Positions 1 through 6,005 of a stretch of DNA of 7,616 bases are shown here, one piece after another. Position 1 is the first letter of the stretch. Each line of letters opens with the position of its first letter. The stretch covers positions 1 through 7,616 of the forward strand of contig URRU01000080.1 in the NCBI GenBank assembly GCA_900550335.1, in the 5' to 3' direction. The stretch comes from an uncultured Clostridium sp. Its GTDB lineage: Bacteria; Bacillota; Clostridia; Peptostreptococcales; Peptostreptococcaceae. The translations under genes and the position numbers were made by a program. The notes beneath the pieces are model-generated. The model worked only from the letters and a program-made list of their open reading frames with translations, was not told the DNA's origin and did no database searches.

Positions 1-32
1 TTATATTTATTAAACTTTATAATAAATATTCA

Positions 33-61
33 TTGATTTTTTAATGATTTTTTGTTAAAAT
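33..61 (+). promoter_or_regulatory. Putative sigma-A promoter for a small RNA
   Basis: TTGATT at 33-38 and TAAAAT at 56-61 are separated by exactly 17 bases. They match the consensus at 4/6 and 5/6 positions. The predicted start, around 68-70, falls at the first base of a hairpin (70-88), which is where a structured RNA would be expected to begin. The region is very AT-rich, so a chance match is quite possible. Confidence 0.4.
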
Positions 62-68
62 TTAATTA

Positions 69-216
69 AGGTTATCCCCCTGGTAACCCCAGTTAGTTAA
101 TATATCTATTCCCAGTACCCTTTCAAAGGGATATATTTTATGTTTATTGAATTTAGTGTGAAGATTACGGAAGTTTTCACACAAGGAAAAAGAAGCTTAC
201 CCCGAGCTTCTTTTTT
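69..216 (+). ncRNA. Putative small RNA with C-rich loops
   Basis: This interval of about 150 nt has the architecture of an independent small RNA. A promoter-like pair lies just upstream. A 5' hairpin follows at 70-88 (GGTTAT pairs with GTAACC, loop CCCCCTG). A short hairpin sits at 118-130 (CCCTT/AAGGG), and a longer stem at 156-182 (GTGTGAA pairs with TTCACAC, extendable through G-U pairs). It ends in a strong terminator at 187-216. Unpaired or loop segments are unusually C-rich for this AT-rich DNA: 76-82, 87-91, 111-120 and 198-204. C-rich loops that bind Shine-Dalgarno sequences are a known feature of many Gram-positive regulatory RNAs, so a trans-acting regulator is a reasonable inference. 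I do not recognise a named family or riboswitch. Alternatively it is the 3' end of a transcript that starts left of the window. Confidence 0.45.
187..216 (+). terminator. Rho-independent terminator of the small RNA
   Basis: AAAAAGAAGCT at 187-197 pairs perfectly with AGCTTCTTTTT at 205-215 around the loop TACCCCG, and the T run continues to 216. The flanking A run means it could also work on the minus strand, giving a back-to-back arrangement with the operon terminator at 231-267. Confidence 0.85.
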
Positions 217-230
217 CATGCCTATAATTA

Positions 231-267
231 AAAAAAAGAAGGATAACATCTTTAAATGCTATCCTTC
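231..267 (-). terminator. Rho-independent terminator of the amino acid transporter operon
   Basis: On the minus strand a 12-bp stem forms between 256-267 and 238-249 (GAAGGATAGCAT with ATGTTATCCTTC, one G-U pair). It has a six-base loop, and an uninterrupted U run (231-237) follows. It lies 46 bases past the stop codon of the ATPase gene, so it ends the operon transcript. Confidence 0.92.
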
Positions 268-313
268 TAGGCTGATTTTATATAATTAACTCAAGAGAGT
301 AATTAAGCAATCC

Positions 314-1039
314 TTAAGATAATACTTTTGCAAAGAACTCTTTTGTTCTTTCATGTGTTGGATTGTTGAATACTTCTTCTGGAGTATTATCTTCTATTAT
401 TTTTCCTTCATCTACAAATATAACTCTATCTGCTACTTCTTTAGCGAATCCCATTTCGTGAGTTACTATTGCCATAGTCATACCATCCTGTGCTAGTTCT
501 TTTATAACTTCAAGAACTTCTTTAACCATTTCTGGGTCAAGTGCTGATGTAGGTTCGTCAAATAACATCATATCAGGCTCCATAGCAAGTGCTCTTGCTA
601 TAGCAATTCTCTGTTTCTGACCACCTGATAACTGTGCTGGATAAGTGTCCTTTTTGTCGTAAAGTCCAACTCTTTTTAAAAGAACTTCTGCTTTCTTTTC
701 AGCTTCTTCTTTGCTCATTTTTTTAAGAGTTATAGGAGCTAGAGTTACATTTTCTAGTATTGTTTTGTGTGGGAAAAGATTGAAGTGCTGGAACACCATC
801 CCTATGTTCTGTCTTACTTCATCTATATTTGTATTTTTATCTACTAAGCTTTTTCCTTCGAATATTATATCCCCTGATGTAGGAGTTTCTAAAAGGTTCA
901 TACATCTTAATATTGTACTTTTACCAGATCCTGATGGACCTATTATAACTAGTATTTCACCTTTTTCAATTTCTAAATCTATACCTTTTAGTACCTCGTG
1001 GTCACCAAAAGATTTATGTAAATCTTTTATCGTAATCAT
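314..1039 (-). CDS. Polar amino acid ABC transporter, ATP-binding protein (GlnQ/HisP type)
   Basis: This is the ATPase that powers uptake by the importer encoded upstream; it acts as a dimer on the cytoplasmic face of the permease. In the 241-residue reading every ABC element is present: Walker [10 protein letters not shown] (34-42), Q-loop glutamine in MVFQHF (Q84), signature LSGGQKQR (137-144), Walker B ending MMLFDEP with D161 and E162, D-loop SALD (165-168) and the H-loop histidine H194 in THEMGF. The length is normal for the GlnQ/HisP/ArtP family. I place the start at the ATG at 1039, because AAAGGA (1051-1056) lies 11 bases before it but only 2 bases before the GTG at 1048, which would add three residues. 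It follows the permease gene closely and is the last gene of the operon. The exact amino acid cannot be read from the ATPase. Confidence 0.96.
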   Translation of the reverse strand: MITIKDLHKSFGDHEVLKGIDLEIEKGEILVIIGPSGSGKSTILRCMNLLETPTSGDIIFEGKSLVDKNTNIDEVRQNIGMVFQHFNLFPHKTILENVTLAPITLKKMSKEEAEKKAEVLLKRVGLYDKKDTYPAQLSGGQKQRIAIARALAMEPDMMLFDEPTSALDPEMVKEVLEVIKELAQDGMTMAIVTHEMGFAKEVADRVIFVDEGKIIEDNTPEEVFNNPTHERTKEFFAKVLS

Positions 1040-1050
1040 AATTCTCACTT

Positions 1051-1056
1051 TCCTTT
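1051..1056 (-). promoter_or_regulatory. Ribosome binding site deciding the ATPase start
   Basis: The minus strand reads AAAGGA here. Spacing is 11 bases to the ATG at 1039 but only 2 bases to the in-frame GTG at 1048, so the ATG is the more plausible start. [11 protein letters not shown] directly after that Met also fits the usual family N-terminus. Confidence 0.6.
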
Positions 1057-1064
1057 ATCTATAA

Positions 1065-1736
1065 TTAATTTGATGCTGCCATCTTCTTTTCAAGAAGGCC
1101 AACTAGTTTTGATAGAGTAAATGTTAATACGAAGTAGATTGCCGCTGCGAAAAGATATGGGCCAAAACTATCGTATGTAGCATTTTTAACTGTATTAGCA
1201 GTAAACATTATGTCGATTACTCCTATGAATGATAGTATTGCTGATTCTTTTACTAATGAAACAAATTCATTCGCTAATGATGGAAGTATGTTTTTAACTG
1301 CCTGAGGAACTATTACGTGTCTCATAGTTGCCCAGTAGCTAAGCCCTAATGATCTACTTGCTTCCATCTGACCTTTATCTACTGACTGTATTCCAGATCT
1401 CATTATCTCTGCTACGTATGCACCAGAGTTTATAGATAATGCAAAAGCACCTGCTATAAAGTCACTTGGGATTCCAAATAAACTTGGGAAATTAATTCCA
1501 ACCTGTGGAAGTCCGTAATATATGATTGATAACTGTACTAAAAGTGGTGTATCACGAATTACTTCTATATATATTGTTGATAATGCTTTGAATATGCCAT
1601 TTTTTGACATTTTAGCTAAGCAAAGTATAAGCCCTATTATAAAACCAAAGAATAATGCTATAAATGATATTTCTATAGTTGTTAATGTCGATTTTATAAA
1701 GGTTGGTAAATATGGTCCTACAAAATCAAAACTCAT
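1065..1736 (-). CDS. Polar amino acid ABC transporter permease (HisM/GlnP family)
   Basis: This 223-residue inner-membrane protein forms the translocation channel, probably as a homodimer because no second permease gene is present. It starts MSFDFVGPYL and has a hydrophobic helix at about 18-40. The motif RDTPLLVQL (61-69) is typical of the family. The cytoplasmic EAA loop begins at E125 (EASRSLGLSYWATMRHVIVP, to 144) and is the contact site for the ATPase. Further hydrophobic stretches lie at about 67-79, 94-112, 165-180 and 191-213. The length is usual for a stand-alone His/Gln/Arg-type permease. The upstream sequence has GGAG nine bases before the ATG. It lies 57 bases after the second receptor gene and 25 bases before the ATPase start at 1039. 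Membrane family and role are certain; the substrate is not. Confidence 0.96.
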   Translation of the reverse strand: MSFDFVGPYLPTFIKSTLTTIEISFIALFFGFIIGLILCLAKMSKNGIFKALSTIYIEVIRDTPLLVQLSIIYYGLPQVGINFPSLFGIPSDFIAGAFALSINSGAYVAEIMRSGIQSVDKGQMEASRSLGLSYWATMRHVIVPQAVKNILPSLANEFVSLVKESAILSFIGVIDIMFTANTVKNATYDSFGPYLFAAAIYFVLTFTLSKLVGLLEKKMAASN

Positions 1737-1793
1737 GTTATATCTCTCCTATCCCCTTACAAAAGAATTCTTATTCTTTATCGTATTTCTTTA

Positions 1794-2615
1794 TTATTCC
1801 TGAGCAGCTAAAGCTGAATTATCTTCTAATGATTTCTGTAAATCGTTAGCTACGAAATCTTTTACTGCTTTATTTATTGCTTCTAAGTATGCTGTGTTGT
1901 TTCCTTTTTTAACTGCTATAGCCATGCTTTCTTCTGCGTCGCCTTCTGGTAAGTTGAAGCTAGATAATGCTATACCATCTATCTGATTTACATTTATTAA
2001 ACCAACTGTATCATTAACTATTACTGCATCTACATTTCCGTTTTTAAGTTCCATCATTAAATCTGGCACTGATTCAAGAGATTTTAATCCAGTACATCCT
2101 ATTTTATTAGCGTATGTTTCCTGTATAGAACCTTTCTGAGCTGCAACTTTCATTGATTTAACCTGATCTTCAGAAGTTATTTTATCTTCTTCACCTTCTC
2201 TTACTATAAGTACGTTTGTACCAGTGTAGTATACATCTGAGAAGTCAACATTTTCTTTTCTTTCTGGAGATGGTGACATTCCTGATATAACCATATCAAC
2301 TTTGTCTGCTTTTAAAGCTCCAACTAATCCATCAAATGTCATTTCTTTTACTTCTACATCTACACCTATTTCTTTTGCTACTGCATTTGCTAAATCAACA
2401 TCAACACCTGCAACTTTATCTGCTCCGTCTTTTGTTGAATGGAATTCAAATGGTGGATAGTCAGCTGACATAGCTACTACTAATTTACCACTTTCTTTTA
2501 CTGCATCTAGTTTATCTGCTGCTTCAGAAGATTCTTTTTCTCCTCCGCCACAAGCTACTAAACCTAAAGATAATACCATTGCCATTCCTAAACTTACTAA
2601 TTTTTTCATTTTCAT
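1794..2615 (-). CDS. Amino acid ABC transporter substrate-binding lipoprotein (second tandem copy)
   Basis: This 273-residue extracellular receptor captures an amino acid and delivers it to the permease. The N-terminus is a lipoprotein signal (MKMKK, hydrophobic core, LVAC) with the lipid-modified cysteine at C22, followed by a Gly/Glu/Ser-rich tether. The fold is the family 3 bacterial solute-binding type: DYPPFEFH (52-59) supplies the aromatic ligand contact, R119 in SGMSPSPER matches the conserved arginine that holds the alpha-carboxylate, and D202 in VNDTVG matches the aspartate that holds the alpha-amino group. By hand alignment it is about 62% identical to the adjacent receptor, with near-identical signal peptides, so the two arose by tandem duplication. 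GGAG lies 10 bases before the ATG. Residues just before DYPPF differ between the copies (AMSA here, GIYP in the other), hinting at different ligand preference; this is inference. Confidence 0.95.
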   Translation of the reverse strand: MKMKKLVSLGMAMVLSLGLVACGGGEKESSEAADKLDAVKESGKLVVAMSADYPPFEFHSTKDGADKVAGVDVDLANAVAKEIGVDVEVKEMTFDGLVGALKADKVDMVISGMSPSPERKENVDFSDVYYTGTNVLIVREGEEDKITSEDQVKSMKVAAQKGSIQETYANKIGCTGLKSLESVPDLMMELKNGNVDAVIVNDTVGLINVNQIDGIALSSFNLPEGDAEESMAIAVKKGNNTAYLEAINKAVKDFVANDLQKSLEDNSALAAQE

Positions 2616-2696
2616 AATAATTACTCTCCTTCACGTTATAAATTTTTTTATTATTTTTTATTTTAGTCATTATTTAAAATCAGCTTTTATATGTTA

Positions 2697-3536
2697 CTAT
2701 TTGTTTTCCTGTGTTGCTAAATCTGTATTTTCTTTTAATGATTTTTCAAACTCATTAGTTTTGAAGTTACTTACTGCTTTGTTTATTGCTTCTAAGAAAG
2801 CTTTGTTGTTCTCATCCTGTTTTACAGCTGCTGCCATACCTTCTTCAGAATCTCCTGCTGGAAGTTCTAAGTTAGCCTGAACAAGTCCACCCATTTCCTG
2901 CATGTTTAATATACCAACTGTATCGTTTACTACTACTGCATCTACATTTCCATTTTTAAGTTCTGTCATTACATCTGGTATAGCTTCAAGAGATTTTATA
3001 GAAGTACAGCCAAGTTTTGTTACATATGCTTCCTGTATTGAACCTTTCTGAACTGCTATTTTAAGATTTTTTAATTCATCTACTGATTTTATTTTATCTT
3101 CTTCTCCTTCTTTAACTGCTACTATGTTTTTACCAGTGTAGTATAAATCTGTAAAGTCTACACTTTTATCACGTTTTGGTGTTGGAGACATTCCTGAAAG
3201 TATGATATCAATTTTATCTGCTTTTAATGCTCCTATAAGTCCATCAAATGTTATTTCTTTGAATTCTGCCTCTACACCTAATTCTTTAGCTATTGCTTCT
3301 CCTAGATCTTTGTCAACTCCTGCTATCTGATCTGAACCATTAGCAGTTGAGTGGAACTCAAATGGTGGGTAGTCTGGGTATATACCTACAACTAATTTTC
3401 CACTTTCTTTTACCTGTTCTAATTTGTCTGATGTTGATGAAGTTGAAGCTTCTTTATCTTCTCCTCCACTGCAGGCTACTAAGCCTAAAGATAATACCAT
3501 TGCCATTCCTAAGCTGATTAATTTTTTTATTTTCAT
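2697..3536 (-). CDS. Amino acid ABC transporter substrate-binding lipoprotein (first tandem copy)
   Basis: First gene after the T-box leader, 279 residues. It has a lipoprotein signal peptide with lipobox LVAC and C22, then a Ser/Thr-rich linker to about residue 36. The mature part is a family 3 solute-binding protein: DYPPFEFH at 55-62, SGMSPTPKR with the carboxylate-binding R122, YYTG at 132-135, and VNDTVG with D205. Such receptors sit on the outer face of the membrane and bind polar amino acids. The gene ends in tandem stops (TAG at 2697-2699, then TAA). The Shine-Dalgarno sequence AAAGGAG lies nine bases before the ATG. As the first gene it should be directly controlled by the riboswitch. 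Its paralogue follows after 81 bases with no visible terminator or strong promoter, so the two are very likely co-transcribed. The ligand is unknown. Confidence 0.95.
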   Translation of the reverse strand: MKIKKLISLGMAMVLSLGLVACSGGEDKEASTSSTSDKLEQVKESGKLVVGIYPDYPPFEFHSTANGSDQIAGVDKDLGEAIAKELGVEAEFKEITFDGLIGALKADKIDIILSGMSPTPKRDKSVDFTDLYYTGKNIVAVKEGEEDKIKSVDELKNLKIAVQKGSIQEAYVTKLGCTSIKSLEAIPDVMTELKNGNVDAVVVNDTVGILNMQEMGGLVQANLELPAGDSEEGMAAAVKQDENNKAFLEAINKAVSNFKTNEFEKSLKENTDLATQENK

Positions 3537-3606
3537 ATGAAACCACTCCTTTTTTTAATTTTTCCTTTTTTTGTTTTTTAGTTTTTGGTATTTTGGTAGT
3601 TTGTCG

Positions 3607-3630
3607 CCAATCTGAATTGGTAGTTCAGAT
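3607..3630 (-). other. Overlapping alternative hairpins in the leader downstream of the T-box terminator
   Basis: In the RNA (minus strand), ATCTGAA (3630-3624) pairs perfectly with TTCAGAT (3616-3610) around a seven-base loop. CCAAT (3620-3616) can instead pair with ATTGG (3611-3607) around the tetraloop TCAG. The two hairpins share bases and cannot form together. They lie between the T-box terminator and the ribosome binding site of the first receptor gene. No function is known to me. Confidence 0.45.
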
Positions 3631-3653
3631 ACAACTGTCCAGTTTTGAGTAAT

Positions 3654-3692
3654 AAAAAAAGTCCCCTAGCTAATTTTACTTAGCTAAGAGAC
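3654..3692 (-). terminator. T-box regulated intrinsic terminator
   Basis: A 13-bp stem joins GTCTCTTAGCTAA (3692-3680) with TTAGCTAGGGGAC (3673-3661), with two G-U pairs and a six-base loop, followed by seven U residues (3660-3654). Its 5' arm contains CTCTT, which the antiterminator needs, so the two structures are mutually exclusive. It would also stop read-through from the helicase gene. Confidence 0.93.
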
Positions 3693-3912
3693 GAATTAAC
3701 CGCGTTACCACTCTTATTGATAAGTATTTCTACCTACCCTCTCAAACCCTTAAGGCGGGCGACCTAATTCCATACTATTATTTCTGGAATTCTCCTCAAA
3801 AGTTCTCTTCACTCTATACTTCATTATCGGACTCACACCAAACTCCGACTCGCTGGAAATCCATTATAGGCTACTCTCTTTGTCACTGGATTTATATGTC
3901 TTTCAGTTGTTG
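3654..3912 (-). promoter_or_regulatory. T-box riboswitch leader
   Basis: The leader RNA carries the T-box core sequence AGAGTGGTAACGCGG (3714-3700), a clear variant of the family consensus. AAGAG (3715-3711) and CTCTT (3690-3686) pair to form the antiterminator, with TGGT exposed in its bulge for the tRNA acceptor end. The alternative terminator follows directly. Stem I is recognisable: AAAGAGAGTA on the 5' side, a distal stem with TCGGA (3848-3844) and TCCGA (3831-3827), and a specifier-loop strand GTGAAGAGAAC at 3812-3802. A further hairpin pairs AATTCC with GGAATT near 3765-3790. T-boxes read tRNA charging: uncharged tRNA stabilises the antiterminator and permits transcription. The specifier is ambiguous: GAG (Glu), AGA (Arg) or AAC (Asn). 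TGGT implies a tRNA with discriminator A, which to my knowledge argues against Asn. The downstream amino acid importer fits any of these. Confidence 0.93.
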
Positions 3913-3918
3913 ATTATT

Positions 3919-3947
3919 ATTATACTTTTACTATTTTATTTTGTCAA
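3919..3947 (-). promoter_or_regulatory. Sigma-A promoter of the amino acid transporter operon
   Basis: TTGACA (3947-3942) and TATAAT (3924-3919) on the minus strand are both perfect consensus hexamers separated by 17 bases. The start would be near 3912, just before T-box stem I. Such a strong constitutive promoter fits a gene controlled by attenuation instead of repression. It begins only about 20 bases past the helicase stop codon. Confidence 0.9.
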
Positions 3948-3966
3948 CAATTTTTTGAAAATTTTT

Positions 3967-5859
3967 TTACTTCTTTATTTTTACTCTTTTATTTGTATCT
4001 TCCATCTCTTTTACAAATCTAGAAACCCGTATTTTTTTTGAGTATCTATTTTTAGGAGAACTTATACAAACATTATTCTTCGCTCTAGTAACAGCAACAT
4101 ACATAAGCCTTCTCTCCTCTTCAATTTGAGAAAACTTCTTTTCCTCATCATCTATATCGTATGTTTTTTCATGAGGAGAAATTCCTTCACTTGCTCCGAT
4201 TATATATACATTTTCAAATTCAAGACCTTTAGCACTGTGCATTGTTGTAAACACAACCCCATCCTGCTGAGAATTTAAAGTATTTTCTTCTGCCTTCTTC
4301 TTTATCAACTCAATATGTTCTAAAAATTCTTTTATAGTTTTAAAATTAGCTGCAGAACTTTCAAACTCATTCATTATTTCAATTATTCCAGCAGGTTTTA
4401 TTTTTCTATTTTGGCAATAATCTAGTATATATCTATCGTAATCTAAAGTAGACCTTATGTATGATATGGCGTATTTTGGCCGCAATGTTTTAATGTAGCC
4501 CATGTCTATATCAAGTTCTTCTAAGGTCCTAAGCTGTATCTTTTTTAAATCACAATCAGACATAAGACATCCTAAGAAGTTTTTAGACGCCTTTGCCTTT
4601 GATATAGCCACCTTAGGAATGTATCTAAGAGGTCTATTTATTATTCTCTCCCAATCTAAAGCTCTATTTGGATCTAAAGCCAATTTCAAATACGATATAA
4701 TATCACAAATTGCCCAATGGCTGTATATTGTTACAACAGAGTCCTTTACGCTAAACGGAATTCTCATATTCATAAATACATCTACAAGTGCTCTTGATTG
4801 AATATTTGTCCTATATATAACAGCGTATTCACTGTATTCATCGTCATTTTCTTGTACTTTTTTCTGAATTTCTTTTGCTATAAATGTTGCTTCTTCCTCT
4901 GGATCATAAGGCTCTATATATCTAACAGAAGCACCACCTCCAGATGCACATTTTATAGTCTTTTCAAATCTATTTAAATTATTTTTTATAAGACTATTTG
5001 ATATATCTATTATCTCTTTTTTGGAGCGATAATTTACATCTAAAAATATCTTTTCTGTTCCTTTAAAATACTTTTCAAATTCAAGTAAAAAGTCCGGTCT
5101 AGCCCCTCTAAATCCGTAAATACTCTGATCCTCATCTCCAACAGCAAATATATTGTTTAGTGGATTTGCTATCATTCTTATAATCTCAAATTGAACTCTA
5201 TTTATATCCTGAAACTCATCTATTAGTATATATTTATAAACATTTCTTACAAATTCAAGCCTTTGAGGATACTCTTTTAGCATATAATAAGTTCTTATAA
5301 GCATATCGTCAAAGTCTATTTTTCTTACATTTTCTTTGTATGCCTCATACATAGAATAAACCCTTGTAAAATCATCCTTTGTAAGCACATCAGATTGATA
5401 CTCTGCTGGATTCATAAGTTCATTCTTTATATATGAAATCTCGGTCATTATCTGAGTAATTGTATCATCGTCATCTGTATTTTCTATTTTTAAATTTTTT
5501 ACTATATTTTTTATAGCATATCTCTTTTCTTTATCATCTACAATACTTTTAAGCTGTAGGTTCTCAAAATATCTCAGAATTTTAAAAAATACTGAATGGA
5601 AAGTTCCGCAAGTTACCTTAGATAATCTAATATCATCAGATATAGCTCTTATCCTATTTTTCATTTCCATAGATGATGCTTTTGTAAAACTTATCGCTAA
5701 AATTCTAGCTGCAGGTATATTTTTTTCAAGCACCATATTCGCAATTCTATAGGTTATAACCCTTGTCTTTCCAGAACCAGGACCTGCAAGAACCATGCAT
5801 GGTCCTTCGATATGCTCTACAGCTTTTAATTGATTTTGATTCAAGCTATCTAAATTCAT
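3967..5859 (-). CDS. UvrD/Rep/PcrA-family superfamily 1 DNA helicase, short form
   Basis: ATP-driven 3'-to-5' DNA helicases of this family act in repair and replication restart. All family motifs are readable in the 630 residues: Q motif LNQNQLKAV (6-14), Walker A AGPGSGKT (25-32), Ia ILAISFTKASSMEM (53-66), Ib CGTFHS (84-89), Walker B DEFQD (214-218), III GDEDQSIYGFRGA (241-253), IV NYRS (276-279), V TMHSAKGLEF (539-548), and VI EEERRLMYVAVTRAK (580-594) with R592 as the arginine finger. Only about 36 residues follow motif VI, whereas PcrA/UvrD of roughly 720-740 residues carry a further C-terminal extension with a Tudor-like RNA polymerase-binding domain. That part is absent, so I do not call it pcrA. 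The start has a modest AGTAGGG nine bases upstream. It is separated from the ClC gene by 146 bases and ends 20 bases before the next promoter. Active by motif content; specific role unknown. Confidence 0.93.
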   Translation of the reverse strand: MNLDSLNQNQLKAVEHIEGPCMVLAGPGSGKTRVITYRIANMVLEKNIPAARILAISFTKASSMEMKNRIRAISDDIRLSKVTCGTFHSVFFKILRYFENLQLKSIVDDKEKRYAIKNIVKNLKIENTDDDDTITQIMTEISYIKNELMNPAEYQSDVLTKDDFTRVYSMYEAYKENVRKIDFDDMLIRTYYMLKEYPQRLEFVRNVYKYILIDEFQDINRVQFEIIRMIANPLNNIFAVGDEDQSIYGFRGARPDFLLEFEKYFKGTEKIFLDVNYRSKKEIIDISNSLIKNNLNRFEKTIKCASGGGASVRYIEPYDPEEEATFIAKEIQKKVQENDDEYSEYAVIYRTNIQSRALVDVFMNMRIPFSVKDSVVTIYSHWAICDIISYLKLALDPNRALDWERIINRPLRYIPKVAISKAKASKNFLGCLMSDCDLKKIQLRTLEELDIDMGYIKTLRPKYAISYIRSTLDYDRYILDYCQNRKIKPAGIIEIMNEFESSAANFKTIKEFLEHIELIKKKAEENTLNSQQDGVVFTTMHSAKGLEFENVYIIGASEGISPHEKTYDIDDEEKKFSQIEEERRLMYVAVTRAKNNVCISSPKNRYSKKIRVSRFVKEMEDTNKRVKIKK

Positions 5860-5932
5860 ATTTTTAAGCCCTACTTTCTAAAAAATTTTAATTTCAAATT
5901 TATGCACTACATTTCAATTTTTTTAATTGTAT

Positions 5933-5961
5933 ATATTACTTTTAATTATTATCTATTACAA
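5933..5961 (-). promoter_or_regulatory. Weak candidate promoter for the helicase gene
   Basis: In the 146-base gap upstream of the helicase, TTGTAA (5961-5956) and TAATAT (5938-5933) on the minus strand are spaced by 17 bases, each matching the consensus at four of six positions. The gap is extremely AT-rich, so this is only a suggestion. No convincing terminator for the ClC gene is visible here, so the helicase might also be expressed by read-through. Confidence 0.25.
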
Positions 5962-6005
5962 TTATTACCCTTTTTATCTATTTTTATCTATTCTAATTTT
6001 AATAA

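Noticed and set aside
140..289. A 49-codon plus-strand reading frame starting ATG TTT ATT GAA with AAAGGG upstream
   Set aside because: It runs straight through two strong terminator hairpins (187-216 and 231-267) and its product looks like translated hairpin sequence. A dual-function RNA is not excluded, but nothing supports it beyond a chance Shine-Dalgarno match.
1040..1048. GTG start that lengthens the ATPase by three residues
   Set aside because: Only two bases separate AAAGGA from this GTG, too close for normal initiation; the ATG at 1039 is better spaced and fits the family N-terminus.
711..1064. Plus-strand open frame opposite the ATPase gene
   Set aside because: Shadow of a well-supported minus-strand ABC ATPase; no family motif or ribosome site.
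1522..1803. Plus-strand open frame opposite the permease gene
   Set aside because: Antisense shadow of the permease coding sequence with no recognisable domain.
3537..3966. Possible CRISPR, attachment site or mobile element remnant in the longest intergenic gap
   Set aside because: The gap is fully explained by promoter, T-box leader, terminator and ribosome site; there are no spaced repeats or terminal inverted repeats.
4502..4801. Plus-strand open frame inside the helicase gene
   Set aside because: Antisense shadow; the helicase motifs on the other strand explain this DNA.
5971..5990. Direct repeat of the ten bases TTTTTATCTA
   Set aside because: Two copies only, in very AT-rich intergenic DNA; low complexity is the simplest explanation and no array or binding-site pattern follows.
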